Assembly (NCBI GenBank): GCA_019239895.1
Contig: JAFAZH010000025.1
Location: 151,118 to 215,117 of the forward strand
DNA: 64,000 bases
Origin: Abditibacteriaceae bacterium
GTDB lineage: Bacteria; Armatimonadota; Abditibacteriia; Abditibacteriales; Abditibacteriaceae
Reading direction: 5' to 3'
A model generated the notes under the pieces. The model saw only the letters and a list, made by a program, of their open reading frames with translations. It was not told the DNA's origin and made no database searches. This document shows positions 9,277 to 18,978 of the stretch, piece by piece. The position numbers and the translations under genes were made by a program. Every line of letters begins with the position of its first letter. Positions within the stretch are counted from its first letter, which is position 1.

Positions 9277-10701
9277 ATGGTGCGTGTTGTGTTGCGCCAG
9301 GTATACGGGAGGATGTTTATGGGAATGATGGCTGCGCTTTTGTGCTGTCTCTTGCTGGCTTTGCCCGTGGCTCAGGCCGATGAACCGATGGTGACTGTTA
9401 AACCTCAAGAAACCAACGAACTCTTCGCTAACCCCGGCATGGGTTGGCAGACGTTTCACACCTTCAACGATCAGGATCGTGCCCTTCAGGGGCTACCCAG
9501 TGGCAGTGCGTACTTCCGCTTTTACTGGCGCGAAATTGAACCGACAGACGGAGCGATTGATTTCGCTCGGCTGGACGAGATGCTGGCACACGGTCGCCGG
9601 GTCGGGCAAAAGGTCGCGTTGCGGATCATGTGCACGGGTTCCGAAAACTATGCGGACTCACCGCTCTGGCTGCGGGATGCTGGTTGCAAAGGACTGGAAG
9701 TGGAATATGAGGGCCACAAGCACTGGCTGCCGGATTTTACCGACCCCATCTTTCGCGCCAGGCATGGCAGACTTATCCGTGAGTTGGGCAAACGCTATGA
9801 TGGGAATTCGGCACTCGATACCCTCGACATCGGCAGTGTGGGGCTGTGGGGCGAGTGGCACATGAGTGGAGTGAAGGATGTGGCCACGGGCAATAGTGTG
9901 CCGATGCCGCCGGTGGCGGTGCAAAATGAGATCATCTCGGAGTGGTGCGCCGCGTTTCCTAAAACGCCGAAAGTGGTGCTGATTGGCAGTGATGCGGGCA
10001 TGGCGCGCACCATGCAAGAGGGGCTGGGGTGGCGAGCCGATTGCCTGGGCGATATGGGTGGCTTCTCCAAGACCTGGAACCACATGGAGAACTTTTACCC
10101 GCAGGCGATCACCAAAGCCAGGGCGCAAGCAGCGTGGCAGCAAGCGCCCGTGGCCTTCGAGAGTTGTTGGGATATGCGCAAATGGAAGCAAGAAGGCTGG
10201 GACATCGCGGCGATCTTTGACTTCGCCCTCGCTCACCACGCGAGCTATGTCAACAATAAGTCCACACCGTTGCCGGAAGAGGCATGGCCCCTGATCGAGC
10301 GATTCCTGCATAAGTTAGGCTATCGGCTCGTCATCCGCAGCTTAGCCCATGCGCCTCGTGTGCGAGCGGGGGAGACACTGACGCTGAAGTTGGTCGGGGA
10401 GAATGTGAGCGTAGCGCCGCCCTATTTTGATTACCATATCGCCATTCGCCTGAAACGAGACAATGGACAGCCTCTCGTCTTGACCAGCCAAGCGTCAATC
10501 CGGGGTTGGCTGCCCGGCACCCGCACGCTGGAAGCAGCCTTCCCCCTCCCCGCCAAGGTGCCAGCAGGCCGCTACGAACTGGCCGTTGGCGTGGTGGAGC
10601 CGCAGGGCGATAAGCCCGCCGTGCGTCTGGCCATTGAAGGGCGCGACGCACAGGGATGGTATCCGCTCAGCCGGGTCGAAGTGGCTAAGGCAAAACGGTA
10701 G
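9277..10701 (+). CDS. Secreted DUF4832-type protein
   Basis: A ~474-residue exported protein of the DUF4832/DUF4874 type (NPGMGWQTFHTF, then SAYFRFYWREIEPTDGAIDF), which has a glycoside-hydrolase-like TIM barrel followed by a beta-sandwich C-terminal domain. The signal peptide core is MAALLCCLLLALPVAQA. An upstream in-frame codon at 9202 would add a non-signal N-terminus and is unlikely. The ATG at 9277 has GGAG 4 nt upstream, and the ATG at 9319 has GGGAGG 6 nt upstream; either leaves a good signal peptide. The barrel contains LDTLDIGSVGLWGEWHMSG with an acidic residue in a position typical of retaining glycosidases. The substrate is unknown. It is followed 48 bp later by a GH43-like gene and then an oxidoreductase, suggesting a sugar-use cluster. 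Confidence 0.75.
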   Translation: MVRVVLRQVYGRMFMGMMAALLCCLLLALPVAQADEPMVTVKPQETNELFANPGMGWQTFHTFNDQDRALQGLPSGSAYFRFYWREIEPTDGAIDFARLDEMLAHGRRVGQKVALRIMCTGSENYADSPLWLRDAGCKGLEVEYEGHKHWLPDFTDPIFRARHGRLIRELGKRYDGNSALDTLDIGSVGLWGEWHMSGVKDVATGNSVPMPPVAVQNEIISEWCAAFPKTPKVVLIGSDAGMARTMQEGLGWRADCLGDMGGFSKTWNHMENFYPQAITKARAQAAWQQAPVAFESCWDMRKWKQEGWDIAAIFDFALAHHASYVNNKSTPLPEEAWPLIERFLHKLGYRLVIRSLAHAPRVRAGETLTLKLVGENVSVAPPYFDYHIAIRLKRDNGQPLVLTSQASIRGWLPGTRTLEAAFPLPAKVPAGRYELAVGVVEPQGDKPAVRLAIEGRDAQGWYPLSRVEVAKAKR

Positions 10702-10749
10702 TAATAATGTACAGGCGCTATCACAGCGATAGGACTGCATCATCTCCCT

Positions 10750-11721
10750 ATGACGAATTCTTGCGATACTCACGACGGCTTATATGCTCTGGCTTACTTC
10801 CGCCAGATTTATGGTGGGCAAGTTGAAGTCAACGAGGCTGGCGAAACGCACACTGTAACCTTAACGAACGAGCCATTAGCCGTTGAATCGCTCCATTTGG
10901 CGTGGAGCCGCGATGGACGGCACTGGACGGCCTTGAACGATAACCAGCCGGTGCTGCCGAATGTGTGGCTACGGGATCCCTTCATCAATCGCGGGGCAGA
11001 CGGCTGGTTCCATCTCCTCGCTACAGGTGGTGAGAGCGCACGGGATTGTCTGTATCTGCGTTCGCGCGATCTGCTGAACTGGGACGAGCCGCAATCCCTG
11101 CCCCTCATGGAGAGCGTACCGCAAGCGAACAATGTGTGGGCACCGGAGTGGTTCTTTGATGCCCAATGCGGCGAGTATTTCTTGCTGTGGTCATCCTCTT
11201 TTGAGGACGCCGGATGGAAGAACAGTCGGCTCTGGTGTTGTTACACGTCAGATTTTCAAACTTTCAGCAAACCCAGCGTGCTTTTTGAGCCGCCCTACTC
11301 TGTCATAGACGGCACACTTTTGCTGCACAACGGCACCTATTACTTGTTTCATAAGGAAGAAGAGTTTGGTGCGAGTAAGGGCGAGCGCCGGGCCATTCGA
11401 CTGGCCACTTCTCCCAGCATTGAGGGGCCTTATACGCTCCACAGTGGCCCGCTTAACGAGGGCGCACACGGCGGCCAAATTGTGCCCGTCATCACGGAAG
11501 GCCCGGCAGTCATGCCCGATCCCCAGTCGGATGGCTGGCTCTTACTCTACGACTTCTGCATGGGCAATGATTATGGCATATCTTACTCCCCCGATCTGTG
11601 GCAGTGGCGTGAGGAAAGCGATGTTTCCTTTCCACCCAATGCGCGTCATGGTAGCGCGTTTGCTATCACTGAGGATGAGCTAATGGGGCTGCAACGCGCC
11701 TTTTCCGCCTCGGCTCTCTAG
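10750..11721 (+). CDS. GH43/GH32-like five-bladed propeller glycosidase
   Basis: A 323-residue protein without a signal peptide. Features of the GH32/43/62 five-bladed beta-propeller clan are visible: LHLAWSRDGRHWTAL, VWLRDPFINRGADGWFHLLATGG with the catalytic-type Asp in RDPF, NVWAPEWFFDAQCGEYFLLWSS with the WAPE motif, SVIDGTLLLHNGTYYLFHKEE, and EGPAVM with the likely general-acid Glu. It probably acts in the cytoplasm on an imported oligosaccharide. The start is the first ATG of the frame and its ribosome-binding site is weak. It lies between a DUF4832 protein and a Gfo/Idh/MocA oxidoreductase on the same strand, so co-transcription is likely. The exact specificity cannot be read from the sequence. 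Confidence 0.8.
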   Translation: MTNSCDTHDGLYALAYFRQIYGGQVEVNEAGETHTVTLTNEPLAVESLHLAWSRDGRHWTALNDNQPVLPNVWLRDPFINRGADGWFHLLATGGESARDCLYLRSRDLLNWDEPQSLPLMESVPQANNVWAPEWFFDAQCGEYFLLWSSSFEDAGWKNSRLWCCYTSDFQTFSKPSVLFEPPYSVIDGTLLLHNGTYYLFHKEEEFGASKGERRAIRLATSPSIEGPYTLHSGPLNEGAHGGQIVPVITEGPAVMPDPQSDGWLLLYDFCMGNDYGISYSPDLWQWREESDVSFPPNARHGSAFAITEDELMGLQRAFSASAL

Positions 11722-11767
11722 AGATTACAATGAATAGCAGTGCAATCGAAACTAAAGGAACCCTATT

Positions 11768-12871
11768 GTGACAGAAGCAATTCAACCTATCCGTGTCGGC
11801 ATTGTGGGATTAGGCCGCAGCGGATGGAGCATCCACCAACAAACCCTCAAAGACTTGAAAGACCGCTACGAGATCGTTGCCGTCGCCGATGTCCTGGCCG
11901 CGCGCCTTGAGGAAGCGCAAGACGCACACGGCTACCGCACTTATAGTGACCTGGCTCAACTGGTGAGCGATGATGAGGTGGAGTTAGTCGTCGTCGCCAC
12001 CCCCAACCGCTTTCATGCTAGTCACGCGCTGCAAGCTCTGGAAGCGGGCAAGCACGTTGTCTGCGAAAAGCCCTTCGGTTTTACCGTCGCAGATGTGGAT
12101 GCCATGATCGCCGCGTCACAAAAGCACGGTGTCGTTTTGCAGCCGTTTCAGCAGCGCCGCTATGAGCCGGACATGCGTAAGGTGAAGGAGATTTGCGAGA
12201 GTGGATTGTTGGGCGACATCACCTTCATTGGCATCGCGTGGCATGGCTTCAAGCGGCGCTGGGATTGGCAAACTTCGCGTGCCTTCGGCGGCGGTGAGTT
12301 GTATAACAATGGGCCGCACTTGATAGATCACGCCCTAGACTTGTTTGGCGCTGCCGAACCGCAGGTGGCCTGGTGTGAACTGCGCCGCTCTTTGAATAGT
12401 GGGGATGCCGAAGATGAGGTACGCATTATCCTGAGTGGTGATAACGCACCCACGGTGCAGGTAGAACTCACCGCCACAACCGCGTTTCCTCAAGAGCGAT
12501 GGCATGTCTGCGGCACCTCCGGCGGCTTACGCGGCGATGGCGACAAACTCGTGTGGCGCTGGGTAGATTGGTCGCAGATGCCCCCGCGCCCCCAAGATTT
12601 ACAGCCCACCCCGGATCGTAGTTACAACAGCGAGGAATTAAAGTGGCAGGAAGCCTCTTGGGAACGCGGCGGTCAAGCGGATGCGGGCGCGGGCGCGGCC
12701 CCCGCACAGCAGCCAGTGGTTGAGCTGTACCATGATCTGTGGCGCACGATTCGAGAAGGCACGCCGCAGGTCATCACGCCGCAAAGTGTGCGTCGCCGCG
12801 TCGCCGTCCTTGAAGAGTGCTACCGGCAAAGTGGTGTGCCTTTCCCCGAAGGCGCTCGCACCCACCAATAG
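11768..12871 (+). CDS. Gfo/Idh/MocA-family oxidoreductase
   Basis: A 367-residue NAD(P)-dependent sugar dehydrogenase-like protein. The N-terminal Rossmann motif is VGIVGLGRSGWSIH, and the catalytic lysine motif VCEKPFGFT (~97-105) is intact. GGGELYNNGPHLIDHALDLFG contains the conserved H-x3-D/H active-site segment of the C-terminal domain. It starts with GTG 8 nt after AAGGAA. A low-complexity segment, ADAGAGAAPAQQ, lies near residue 310. It is the last gene of the rightward set beginning at 9277, 46 bp after the GH43-like gene, and may oxidise or epimerise the released sugar (inference from context). Confidence 0.9.
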   Translation: MTEAIQPIRVGIVGLGRSGWSIHQQTLKDLKDRYEIVAVADVLAARLEEAQDAHGYRTYSDLAQLVSDDEVELVVVATPNRFHASHALQALEAGKHVVCEKPFGFTVADVDAMIAASQKHGVVLQPFQQRRYEPDMRKVKEICESGLLGDITFIGIAWHGFKRRWDWQTSRAFGGGELYNNGPHLIDHALDLFGAAEPQVAWCELRRSLNSGDAEDEVRIILSGDNAPTVQVELTATTAFPQERWHVCGTSGGLRGDGDKLVWRWVDWSQMPPRPQDLQPTPDRSYNSEELKWQEASWERGGQADAGAGAAPAQQPVVELYHDLWRTIREGTPQVITPQSVRRRVAVLEECYRQSGVPFPEGARTHQ

Positions 12872-12942
12872 GAAATGAGACTGCGGCTCAGGCGGGCATG
12901 ACTTATTTCCGCTAAGTCGTTAGCAAGGGGCATACTGAGGCA

Positions 12943-14226
12943 CTAAATCCTATTGGGGGCCAGTTGAAATCCCCACTGAGTAAACAGTGGTCGCAAATCT
13001 TCTCCTGCCGCTCGACTGAGACGATCCACCACAATGGCATCGCTTTGTGCAGTGGTTCTGGCCGTAGCTCCCGCGTTCGGCTTAGCATCTTGACGCAGCA
13101 GCGCACGATAGCGGCGCATGAGTTCCGGGCCACCGCGTTGGCGCAGTTGCCCCAACATATAGTTTGTGAAACCGTAAGCCGCCGGGAGCTTAGACGATGG
13201 CAACTCAGGAGTACCCCAAAACTGTAGGAGATTATGGCCGTCTACCAACAGGGCCGCCTGATACTCTGGCAGCCGCGCCGCGAAAGCTGCCGGACTAATG
13301 CACTCGGCACCGGTCGGGCTACCAAAGACTGCGGTCTCGGCTTCATAAGAAGTTAGCCAGGCTTCGCCTTCCGACAACCAGGTTGGCCACGGCCCGCTTG
13401 AGCGCTGAAAGCAATGCGTCATCTCATGCACCCAATTATGGCTGGTATCCAGGATGCGTCCTGCTTCGAGATACATTGAGTAACCCGATGAATGCCCAAC
13501 GTGCTCATTACCTTGCTCGGCAGGAGCAATGATATTGACCGTAATACGTTGAGTCGTTTCTTCGCCTAAATATTCTTTGAGAAAGCTATAACTCGCTTCA
13601 CCAATCGCAAAGAGTTTGTCCACTTCCAGCGGTTGCACACTGGGCGATAATTGGATACGGATGTGCTTGCTGCCGTCGAACAGCAGGGGGCGGGCTACTT
13701 CGGGTGGCACTTGACCAGCGGGCGCGAGCACCAAAGCATCAATGTTGATGGGCGCGTTCTCGGTCATAGATTCCAGGCGCAGCGTCTGCGGGCCAGCAAC
13801 CACATTGCCTAATGGTACTTCCATCCACCGCCACAATTCCCAATCGCCAGTCAATGGCAATTCGATAGTGCGCTGGGTTGTGCCTATTTGAACTTTCAAT
13901 TAAAAACCGGGACTCCACTGAGTGTGGCCGGAAATTGAGTGACGGGCGTAACGCAAATACAAGACGGCAGGGCCATTGTTGCCCTCAACTGTGTACTCCA
14001 TCCAATCGCCACGCACTCGTCCCCAACCGCTGCCCATGCAAGCTCCGCCAAAAGCCGTTAACTTGCGGTCAACGGTGCCATCGCCACCATGTATTCGCCC
14101 AGTAGCCAACGCTGATTCTGCCTCTATGAGAGGAGCCGCGAGAGCGGAGGGAAGTGCCATCAGCAGCATTGCAGCAAATAACAGCAAACATCGGCACGTT
14201 CTCTGCTGCGGCGGGCCAGACGGCAT
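12943..14226 (-). pseudogene. CBM6-like domain plus peptidase MA-like (HExxH) protein, in-frame stop
   Basis: One ~427-residue secreted protein is split by a TAA at 13900-13902. The first 108 residues hold a Sec signal peptide (to ALAAP) and the start of a carbohydrate-binding-like sandwich (IEAESA... GDWMEYTVEG). After the stop the same frame continues through the sandwich (LKVQIGTTQRTIELP, GDWELWRWMEVPLG). It then enters a gluzincin peptidase with HEMTH (zinc ligands and catalytic Glu) and the downstream ligand Glu in WLSEGEAWLTSY, the pattern of the peptidase MA-like family. The ATG at 14226 is preceded by AGGAGA. Both halves share one frame, so this is a nonsense change, not an indel. A TTG at 13899 could restart translation but would give a domain without a signal peptide. 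It is probably a recent pseudogene or a sequencing error. Confidence 0.75.
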
Positions 14227-14311
14227 TTTAATCTCCTATAGGTAAAGCATATGGAGGTGAGTCTATCAGAAGCCTTTGCTGCGCCCTAAACCCACTTGAC
14301 CACTCGCCTTA

Positions 14312-16270
14312 TTAAATACCAGGAGCATGTGAGGAGGAATGCATATGTTCCGGCTCCGATGGAGCCTCGCTTAAATACCAGGGTACGTTGATAACTACCA
14401 CGCGCCGATCTCCACGGAACAGCAAGACCGCCTTAAGGCTCAAGGCACTATGATTATGCAGGAAATACTCATACCAATTGCTTTGGACAAGTTCAGGAAT
14501 TAGAATGGTGATTCTGGCTTCTGGCTGTTCCGCCTTAATCTGTTCAATGTAATCTAAGAGCGGATTAAAGAGTAATCGGTAAGGCGATGAAAGGATGGTC
14601 AGGCGAGGTTGTGGAAGATTGGCCTGGCGGATTGGTTGCTCCACGTATTCGGCCCACTGGCGGCGCATTAAGTCAATGTTATCTTCGTCTGCGCTAACAT
14701 AAACTGCAATGATGTGGAAAGCAAAAGTTAATGCGAAACGCAAGCCCTTTTCCGCCACTGTATTCCAGCCGTCAATCGGGATGATGACAACGGGCTGATC
14801 TAAATGCGTCAAGTCAATAGGGCGCGGGCACTGCGTTTCTGCTTCTACATGCTTGTAATGGCGTTTAACCGCACGGAACAGCAAAACGAGAGCCGGAATA
14901 ATGAGAATTGTAATCCAGGCTCCCTCAATAAACTTGGCACAGATAATCACTGCGAGAGCGATTGAAGTGGCGATCACCCCCAGCGCATTAATCCCTAAAG
15001 ATAACCCCGCGTGCCGCCCGCCGACCCGCTTCCAGTGCATCACCATGCCAGCCTGGGATAAGGTGAAAGAGAGAAACGCGCCAATCGCAAAGAGTGGAAT
15101 AAGGCGGTCTGTAATGCCCCCAAAAATGATGAGCAGCAGCCCCGACAGTACAGCAAGAATAACAATGCCCATTGAATAGACTAAGCGTCGGCCCAGGTTG
15201 GCAAAACTGTGCGGCAGGAAATCATCTTCCGCGATTAAACGGCACAAACGCGGGAAATCAGCAAAGCTGGTGTTAGCCGAAAGCGATAGCACAGCTAAGA
15301 CACTACTCAGAGTCACATAATAACAGAACCCCCGCCCCACCACGGCACCGACTAATTGGGAGATCACACTTTCATAACCAGACTTATTTTGATCCATCGC
15401 ACCAATGCCATAAGCGTGCGACAGGTAAGCAATGCCAGCGAGGAGCACAGCCAAGACAGCCACAATAGCGGTTAAGGTGCGCTGGGCATTTTGGACAGTC
15501 GGTTTGGCAAAGGCACTCACCCCGTTGCTAACCGCTTCAACCCCTGTCATGGCCGTGCAGCCACTGGCAAAAGAGCGCATCAGCAACCACCAACTTATAG
15601 ACGATACAGCCGGTGGCAACGGAGGCGGGGCAACTTTAGGTACAGGATGCCCACCAGCACGTATGCTATGCACCAATCCCAGGAAAAGCACCATCGTTAA
15701 ACTGAGAATAAACAGATAGGTGGGGATACTGAACATGGATGAAGACTCGCGCGCCCCTCGCAGGTTAACGATGGCAATAATAGCCAGAGCCACGAGGCAA
15801 AGGGATAGAATGTGCGAATGCAGGCTGGGCACCGCTGAAACTAAAGCTCCTATTCCAGCAGAAATCCCGACGGCCACATTTAATACGTAGTCCAGAAGCA
15901 AGGCAGCAGCAGCCACCAATCCGGCTTGTTCACCTAAGTTTTCTTTGGCTACAGTATAGGAACCACCGCCTCCTGGATAGGCTGCAATAGTCTGGCGATA
16001 AGAGCAATAAAGAATCAGCAGCAGGACGCAAATGACGGTAATAATAGGCCCAATATAAGACAGGCCAAGAGCACCCACCGGGAGCAAAATGGTGAGCGCC
16101 GCTTCGGGGCCATAAGCAGATGAGGCTAACCCATCTAACCCTAAGGCAGGCACTCCCGCCAACACGCCAATCTTGTTTTCTTCTTGCTCGCTTGAAGCCA
16201 GAGGACGTCCTAAGACTTTATCCAGTAGCGTTGCCAGATAAGTCTTGGCAGAGGAGATAGTGACATACAT
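14312..16270 (-). CDS. APC-superfamily amino acid permease
   Basis: A 652-residue inner-membrane transporter. The N-terminal ~470 residues hold about 12 hydrophobic segments, beginning with the family signature LGLDGLASSAYGPEAAL (~43-59). The unwound-helix motif GGGGSYTVAKENLG lies near residue 120. The C-terminal ~170 residues are soluble and resemble a universal-stress-protein-like cytoplasmic domain (HLDQPVVIIPIDGWN, then ITILIPELVQSNWYEYFLHNHSA). This layout is shared by a branch of APC permeases of unknown substrate, often labelled amino acid or potassium-type transporters. It ends without a clear hairpin terminator. It is probably transcribed alone, or at the tail of the leftward glycosyltransferase operon; the gap to the next gene upstream is ~107 bp. 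Confidence 0.85.
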   Translation of the reverse strand: MYVTISSAKTYLATLLDKVLGRPLASSEQEENKIGVLAGVPALGLDGLASSAYGPEAALTILLPVGALGLSYIGPIITVICVLLLILYCSYRQTIAAYPGGGGSYTVAKENLGEQAGLVAAAALLLDYVLNVAVGISAGIGALVSAVPSLHSHILSLCLVALAIIAIVNLRGARESSSMFSIPTYLFILSLTMVLFLGLVHSIRAGGHPVPKVAPPPLPPAVSSISWWLLMRSFASGCTAMTGVEAVSNGVSAFAKPTVQNAQRTLTAIVAVLAVLLAGIAYLSHAYGIGAMDQNKSGYESVISQLVGAVVGRGFCYYVTLSSVLAVLSLSANTSFADFPRLCRLIAEDDFLPHSFANLGRRLVYSMGIVILAVLSGLLLIIFGGITDRLIPLFAIGAFLSFTLSQAGMVMHWKRVGGRHAGLSLGINALGVIATSIALAVIICAKFIEGAWITILIIPALVLLFRAVKRHYKHVEAETQCPRPIDLTHLDQPVVIIPIDGWNTVAEKGLRFALTFAFHIIAVYVSADEDNIDLMRRQWAEYVEQPIRQANLPQPRLTILSSPYRLLFNPLLDYIEQIKAEQPEARITILIPELVQSNWYEYFLHNHSALSLKAVLLFRGDRRVVVINVPWYLSEAPSEPEHMHSSSHAPGI

Positions 16271-16377
16271 TGGTTCTCATTTACGTCCTCAACGACGAGG
16301 TTTAAATCTACAAAGCAGCACGCATAAAGAAGCGCGCATAGTGAGGCTCGGTAACTCTGCCATGATGGTGCGAATGG

Positions 16378-16818
16378 CTAATCTTTCAGAATACACTGAG
16401 CCTGGTGTTGCAGCCAGTTCAGGTCATGACCACAGGCTTTCAACCATTCCACTTCGGCGCACATGGTGCCACAACGCATAAATTTTTGAAAGTTCATCAC
16501 AAACTCTTCTTCGGCCAGTTGCGCCCACGGTGGAATGTTTTCTGGATCATCCTGATGGGCTACAGCCCACAAAGTGGGGCTATAGGGCAGACCCTGCGCT
16601 TCAGCCAGGAAAGTGTGTAAGGGATCATGCTCGCGCCATAACGCAAGCACAGCGGCGCGGCCCTGGCCATAGCCTAAACGAGCTGCGGTCTCGGCATCCT
16701 TGACCCAGTCCGGCACGCAGGTCACAGTCGCACCATCACGAAACACTGTTTGCAAATAGTGCAGTTCATCGTCAATATGAACCCAGCAATTTTTAAAGGT
16801 TAGAGTTTTAACTGCCAT
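16378..16818 (-). CDS. Conserved-looking protein of unknown function
   Basis: A 146-residue soluble protein with no signal peptide or membrane segment. It is rich in Trp and acidic residues (WVHIDDELHYLQTVF, WAVAHQDDPENIPPWAQL) and contains a lone Cys pair in MRCGTMC and a C-terminal Cys. I do not recognise the family. The start has no good ribosome-binding site. It lies 68 bp downstream of the methyltransferase that closes the glycosyltransferase operon and may be the operon's last gene. Codon use and length argue for a real gene. Confidence 0.6.
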   Translation of the reverse strand: MAVKTLTFKNCWVHIDDELHYLQTVFRDGATVTCVPDWVKDAETAARLGYGQGRAAVLALWREHDPLHTFLAEAQGLPYSPTLWAVAHQDDPENIPPWAQLAEEEFVMNFQKFMRCGTMCAEVEWLKACGHDLNWLQHQAQCILKD

Positions 16819-16886
16819 AAGTTTGTTAGATCAACAAATTATGCTTGTTCGGTTGCAATAAAAGTCAAGATTATTGACCCCTTGCT

Positions 16887-17783
16887 TTATAGGTTCGGTT
16901 GGCTGCTTGGCTGTCCGGTAGCGGATAGAAGTTCCCCGGCATTCCAGGTCGCTACGCAGGAGGGATGGTCGGGGTCAGGTTCACAAAGATACATCTCATG
17001 ACCGGGATAACCTAGCACACGCAAGCCGCTAGAGCGCAGCATCGCTTCTATCCCGGCATGATTAGCCACCCACCAATTGGTGCAATCGCTCCCGAAGGTA
17101 TCCTCAATAAAAGCCATTTTAGGCCAACCACGCTCATGCATCTCTTCCCGGTTGTTAAGCCCATTGGCAGCATCGGTCAAAGCTAAATCCGAAGTCGCAT
17201 AAACTTCTTCACCAGGGAGGGTCATAGTCTGGAATACCATCAATCTTTTTACTTTTTGAGCAACTATATCTAAGCCCAGGAGAGGGTAGCGGAGATGATA
17301 AAATACCCCCATAAACAGCACCAGGTCAAAGGTTAAATCGCTATGCGCCAGGTCATATATCTGAGTTTGTTTAAACTCAACGCGGTCTTCTAAATCGAAT
17401 TGCCTCGCCGCCCAGCGTGCTTGCGCCAGGTAATGCGGATCACAATCAATACCCAACACCTGCGCCCCACGTTTTGCTAACTCAAAGCTATAAAAGCCCG
17501 CATTGCATCCGATGTCCAGGGCACGCCAGCCGGTAAGCTCGTCAGGCAGATGCGCTGCAATCTGTTGCCACTTGTAAGCAGGGAAATCGCCAAAGGCATG
17601 ATCGGGTGCCGTCTGAATTCCAGATGGTAAATGCAAATTGTGAAACCAAGGCCCCAGTTGCCTAATTTCGTGATTCAGGCTGCTCGGTTGCCGCACCTCT
17701 GCGCCGTTAGCCGCAAGGAGATTCGGTTCGTTGCTATCAATATTTTCTGTAGTAGTTTTCTCTTTTACTGGCATCATAAACAT
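16887..17783 (-). CDS. SAM-dependent methyltransferase (CmoB-like fold, TIGR04290-type)
   Basis: A 298-residue class I methyltransferase. The binding motif WRALDIGCNAGFYSFELAKRG (~91-111) and the segment LFMGVFYHLRYPLLGLD resemble the tRNA mo5U34 methyltransferase/DUF1698 group, but the overall context is different. Proteins of this type (the Rta_06860/TIGR04290 family, from memory) occur in clusters with CgeB-like glycosyltransferases, a zinc dehydrogenase and epimerases, exactly as here. It starts 32 bp after the glycosyltransferase gene at 17816-18955. It probably methylates the glycan or its carrier; a role in tRNA modification is unlikely because of the neighbours. The substrate assignment is inference. 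Confidence 0.8.
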   Translation of the reverse strand: MFMMPVKEKTTTENIDSNEPNLLAANGAEVRQPSSLNHEIRQLGPWFHNLHLPSGIQTAPDHAFGDFPAYKWQQIAAHLPDELTGWRALDIGCNAGFYSFELAKRGAQVLGIDCDPHYLAQARWAARQFDLEDRVEFKQTQIYDLAHSDLTFDLVLFMGVFYHLRYPLLGLDIVAQKVKRLMVFQTMTLPGEEVYATSDLALTDAANGLNNREEMHERGWPKMAFIEDTFGSDCTNWWVANHAGIEAMLRSSGLRVLGYPGHEMYLCEPDPDHPSCVATWNAGELLSATGQPSSQPNL

Positions 17784-17815
17784 TTCAATTAGATTTTAAG
17801 GTCAACCGAGAGCGC

Positions 17816-18955
17816 CTAACTGACGGCGCTGACGCTTGCCGAAGCGGTGACACTTAAGTGCTGAAGTGGCTGCCTGGCAAATAAGTCTTTGACATAACCT
17901 TCTAATTCACCGGCCCGATGAGCGGCAGTGTGCTGCGCTAACACTCGCTCGCGTGCCCTTTGCCCGATACTCTGCCGCTGCTCCTCTGACAGGTTCTGGA
18001 GATATTGCAAGGTATCCCCAGCCGAACGAGCTATCAAGATTTCTTGATCGAACTGAAAGAAACTATCCAGCCCTTCCCAGTAATCGCTAATAATAGGCAC
18101 GCCACAGGCGGCAGCTTCAAAGAGACGCACGCTGGGCGAAAAACCAGCGCGAATCATATCGGCTCGCGTGATGTTAAGCGTAAAGCGTTGGCTGTTGTAG
18201 AAGCGCCGATGCTGCGCCGGAGGCAAGTGTTCAATGCGCGTGACATTGGATGGCCAGGAGATACTATCTGGATACTGCGGCCCCGCTACGCTAAAACGGC
18301 CCGCTGACCACTGTCGCGCTGGTTCTAACATCAGGCGTTCCAGGGGTGGTTGACGGTCATCGCTGTAGGTGCCAAGATAGCCCAAATCCCAACGCACTTC
18401 TTGTGATTCCGGGTAATAGGCATCAGGATCAACAGCGCAATAAAGCGGCCTCGCCATCGGCGATCCATACTGTTGTTCCAGCCTCTCCAGGGTTGGCCCG
18501 CCGCTAAAAGAAAGATACAGGTGATAGTGTGGTATCAATTCAGGCGAAATGTATTCTGTGTCGCCCCTTTCTAACTTAGCCAGTGTCACGGGCGTGTCTA
18601 TATCATAAAAAGCGGTAGCTCCACCGGCTTCCTGAATGACCCAATTCCCCACCGCTACGCCTTCGGGAACATAAGACCCAACTATGACTAAATCAGCTTC
18701 CTGAATCTCTGCGGTAAAACAGTCTTTAAGCTCTGCTAACTCTTCATATAAGGCGGTGCGGCCATAGGGCGGCTGGGGAAGGTCACGGTTCGCCGCATAC
18801 CAGGGCACATCGCGTTCGAGAAACAGCACGTCGTGGCCCCGCGCGCAGAGTGCGCGCATCAATCCCCGGTAGGTGGTGGCATGGCCGTTACCCCAGGAGG
18901 ATGTTAGGGATAGCCCCAGAATAACAATTTTCAATGGCGGAGATTGCTCGCTCAT
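17816..18955 (-). CDS. CgeB/DUF3880-like glycosyltransferase
   Basis: A 379-residue GT-B-type protein. The N-terminal domain starts KIVILGLSLTSSWGNGHATTYRGLMRAL with the GNGHA-TYRG loop seen in its neighbour. The middle (FYDIDTPVTLAKLERGDTEYI) and the C-terminal nucleotide-sugar domain (RADMIRAGFSPSVRLFEAAACGVPIISDYWEGLDSFF, continuing to a conserved HTAAHRAGELE tail) match CgeB-family transferases. The C-terminal 'RLFEAAACGVPIISD' is the donor-binding Glu-rich segment. It is a paralogue of the genes at 18979-20073 and, more distantly, 20129-21223, indicating tandem duplication within the operon. No signal peptide. Cytoplasmic addition of sugars to a carrier is likely. Confidence 0.85.
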   Translation of the reverse strand: MSEQSPPLKIVILGLSLTSSWGNGHATTYRGLMRALCARGHDVLFLERDVPWYAANRDLPQPPYGRTALYEELAELKDCFTAEIQEADLVIVGSYVPEGVAVGNWVIQEAGGATAFYDIDTPVTLAKLERGDTEYISPELIPHYHLYLSFSGGPTLERLEQQYGSPMARPLYCAVDPDAYYPESQEVRWDLGYLGTYSDDRQPPLERLMLEPARQWSAGRFSVAGPQYPDSISWPSNVTRIEHLPPAQHRRFYNSQRFTLNITRADMIRAGFSPSVRLFEAAACGVPIISDYWEGLDSFFQFDQEILIARSAGDTLQYLQNLSEEQRQSIGQRARERVLAQHTAAHRAGELEGYVKDLFARQPLQHLSVTASASVSAVS

Positions 18956-18978
18956 ATTAATAGTTGGGTAAAGATTAT

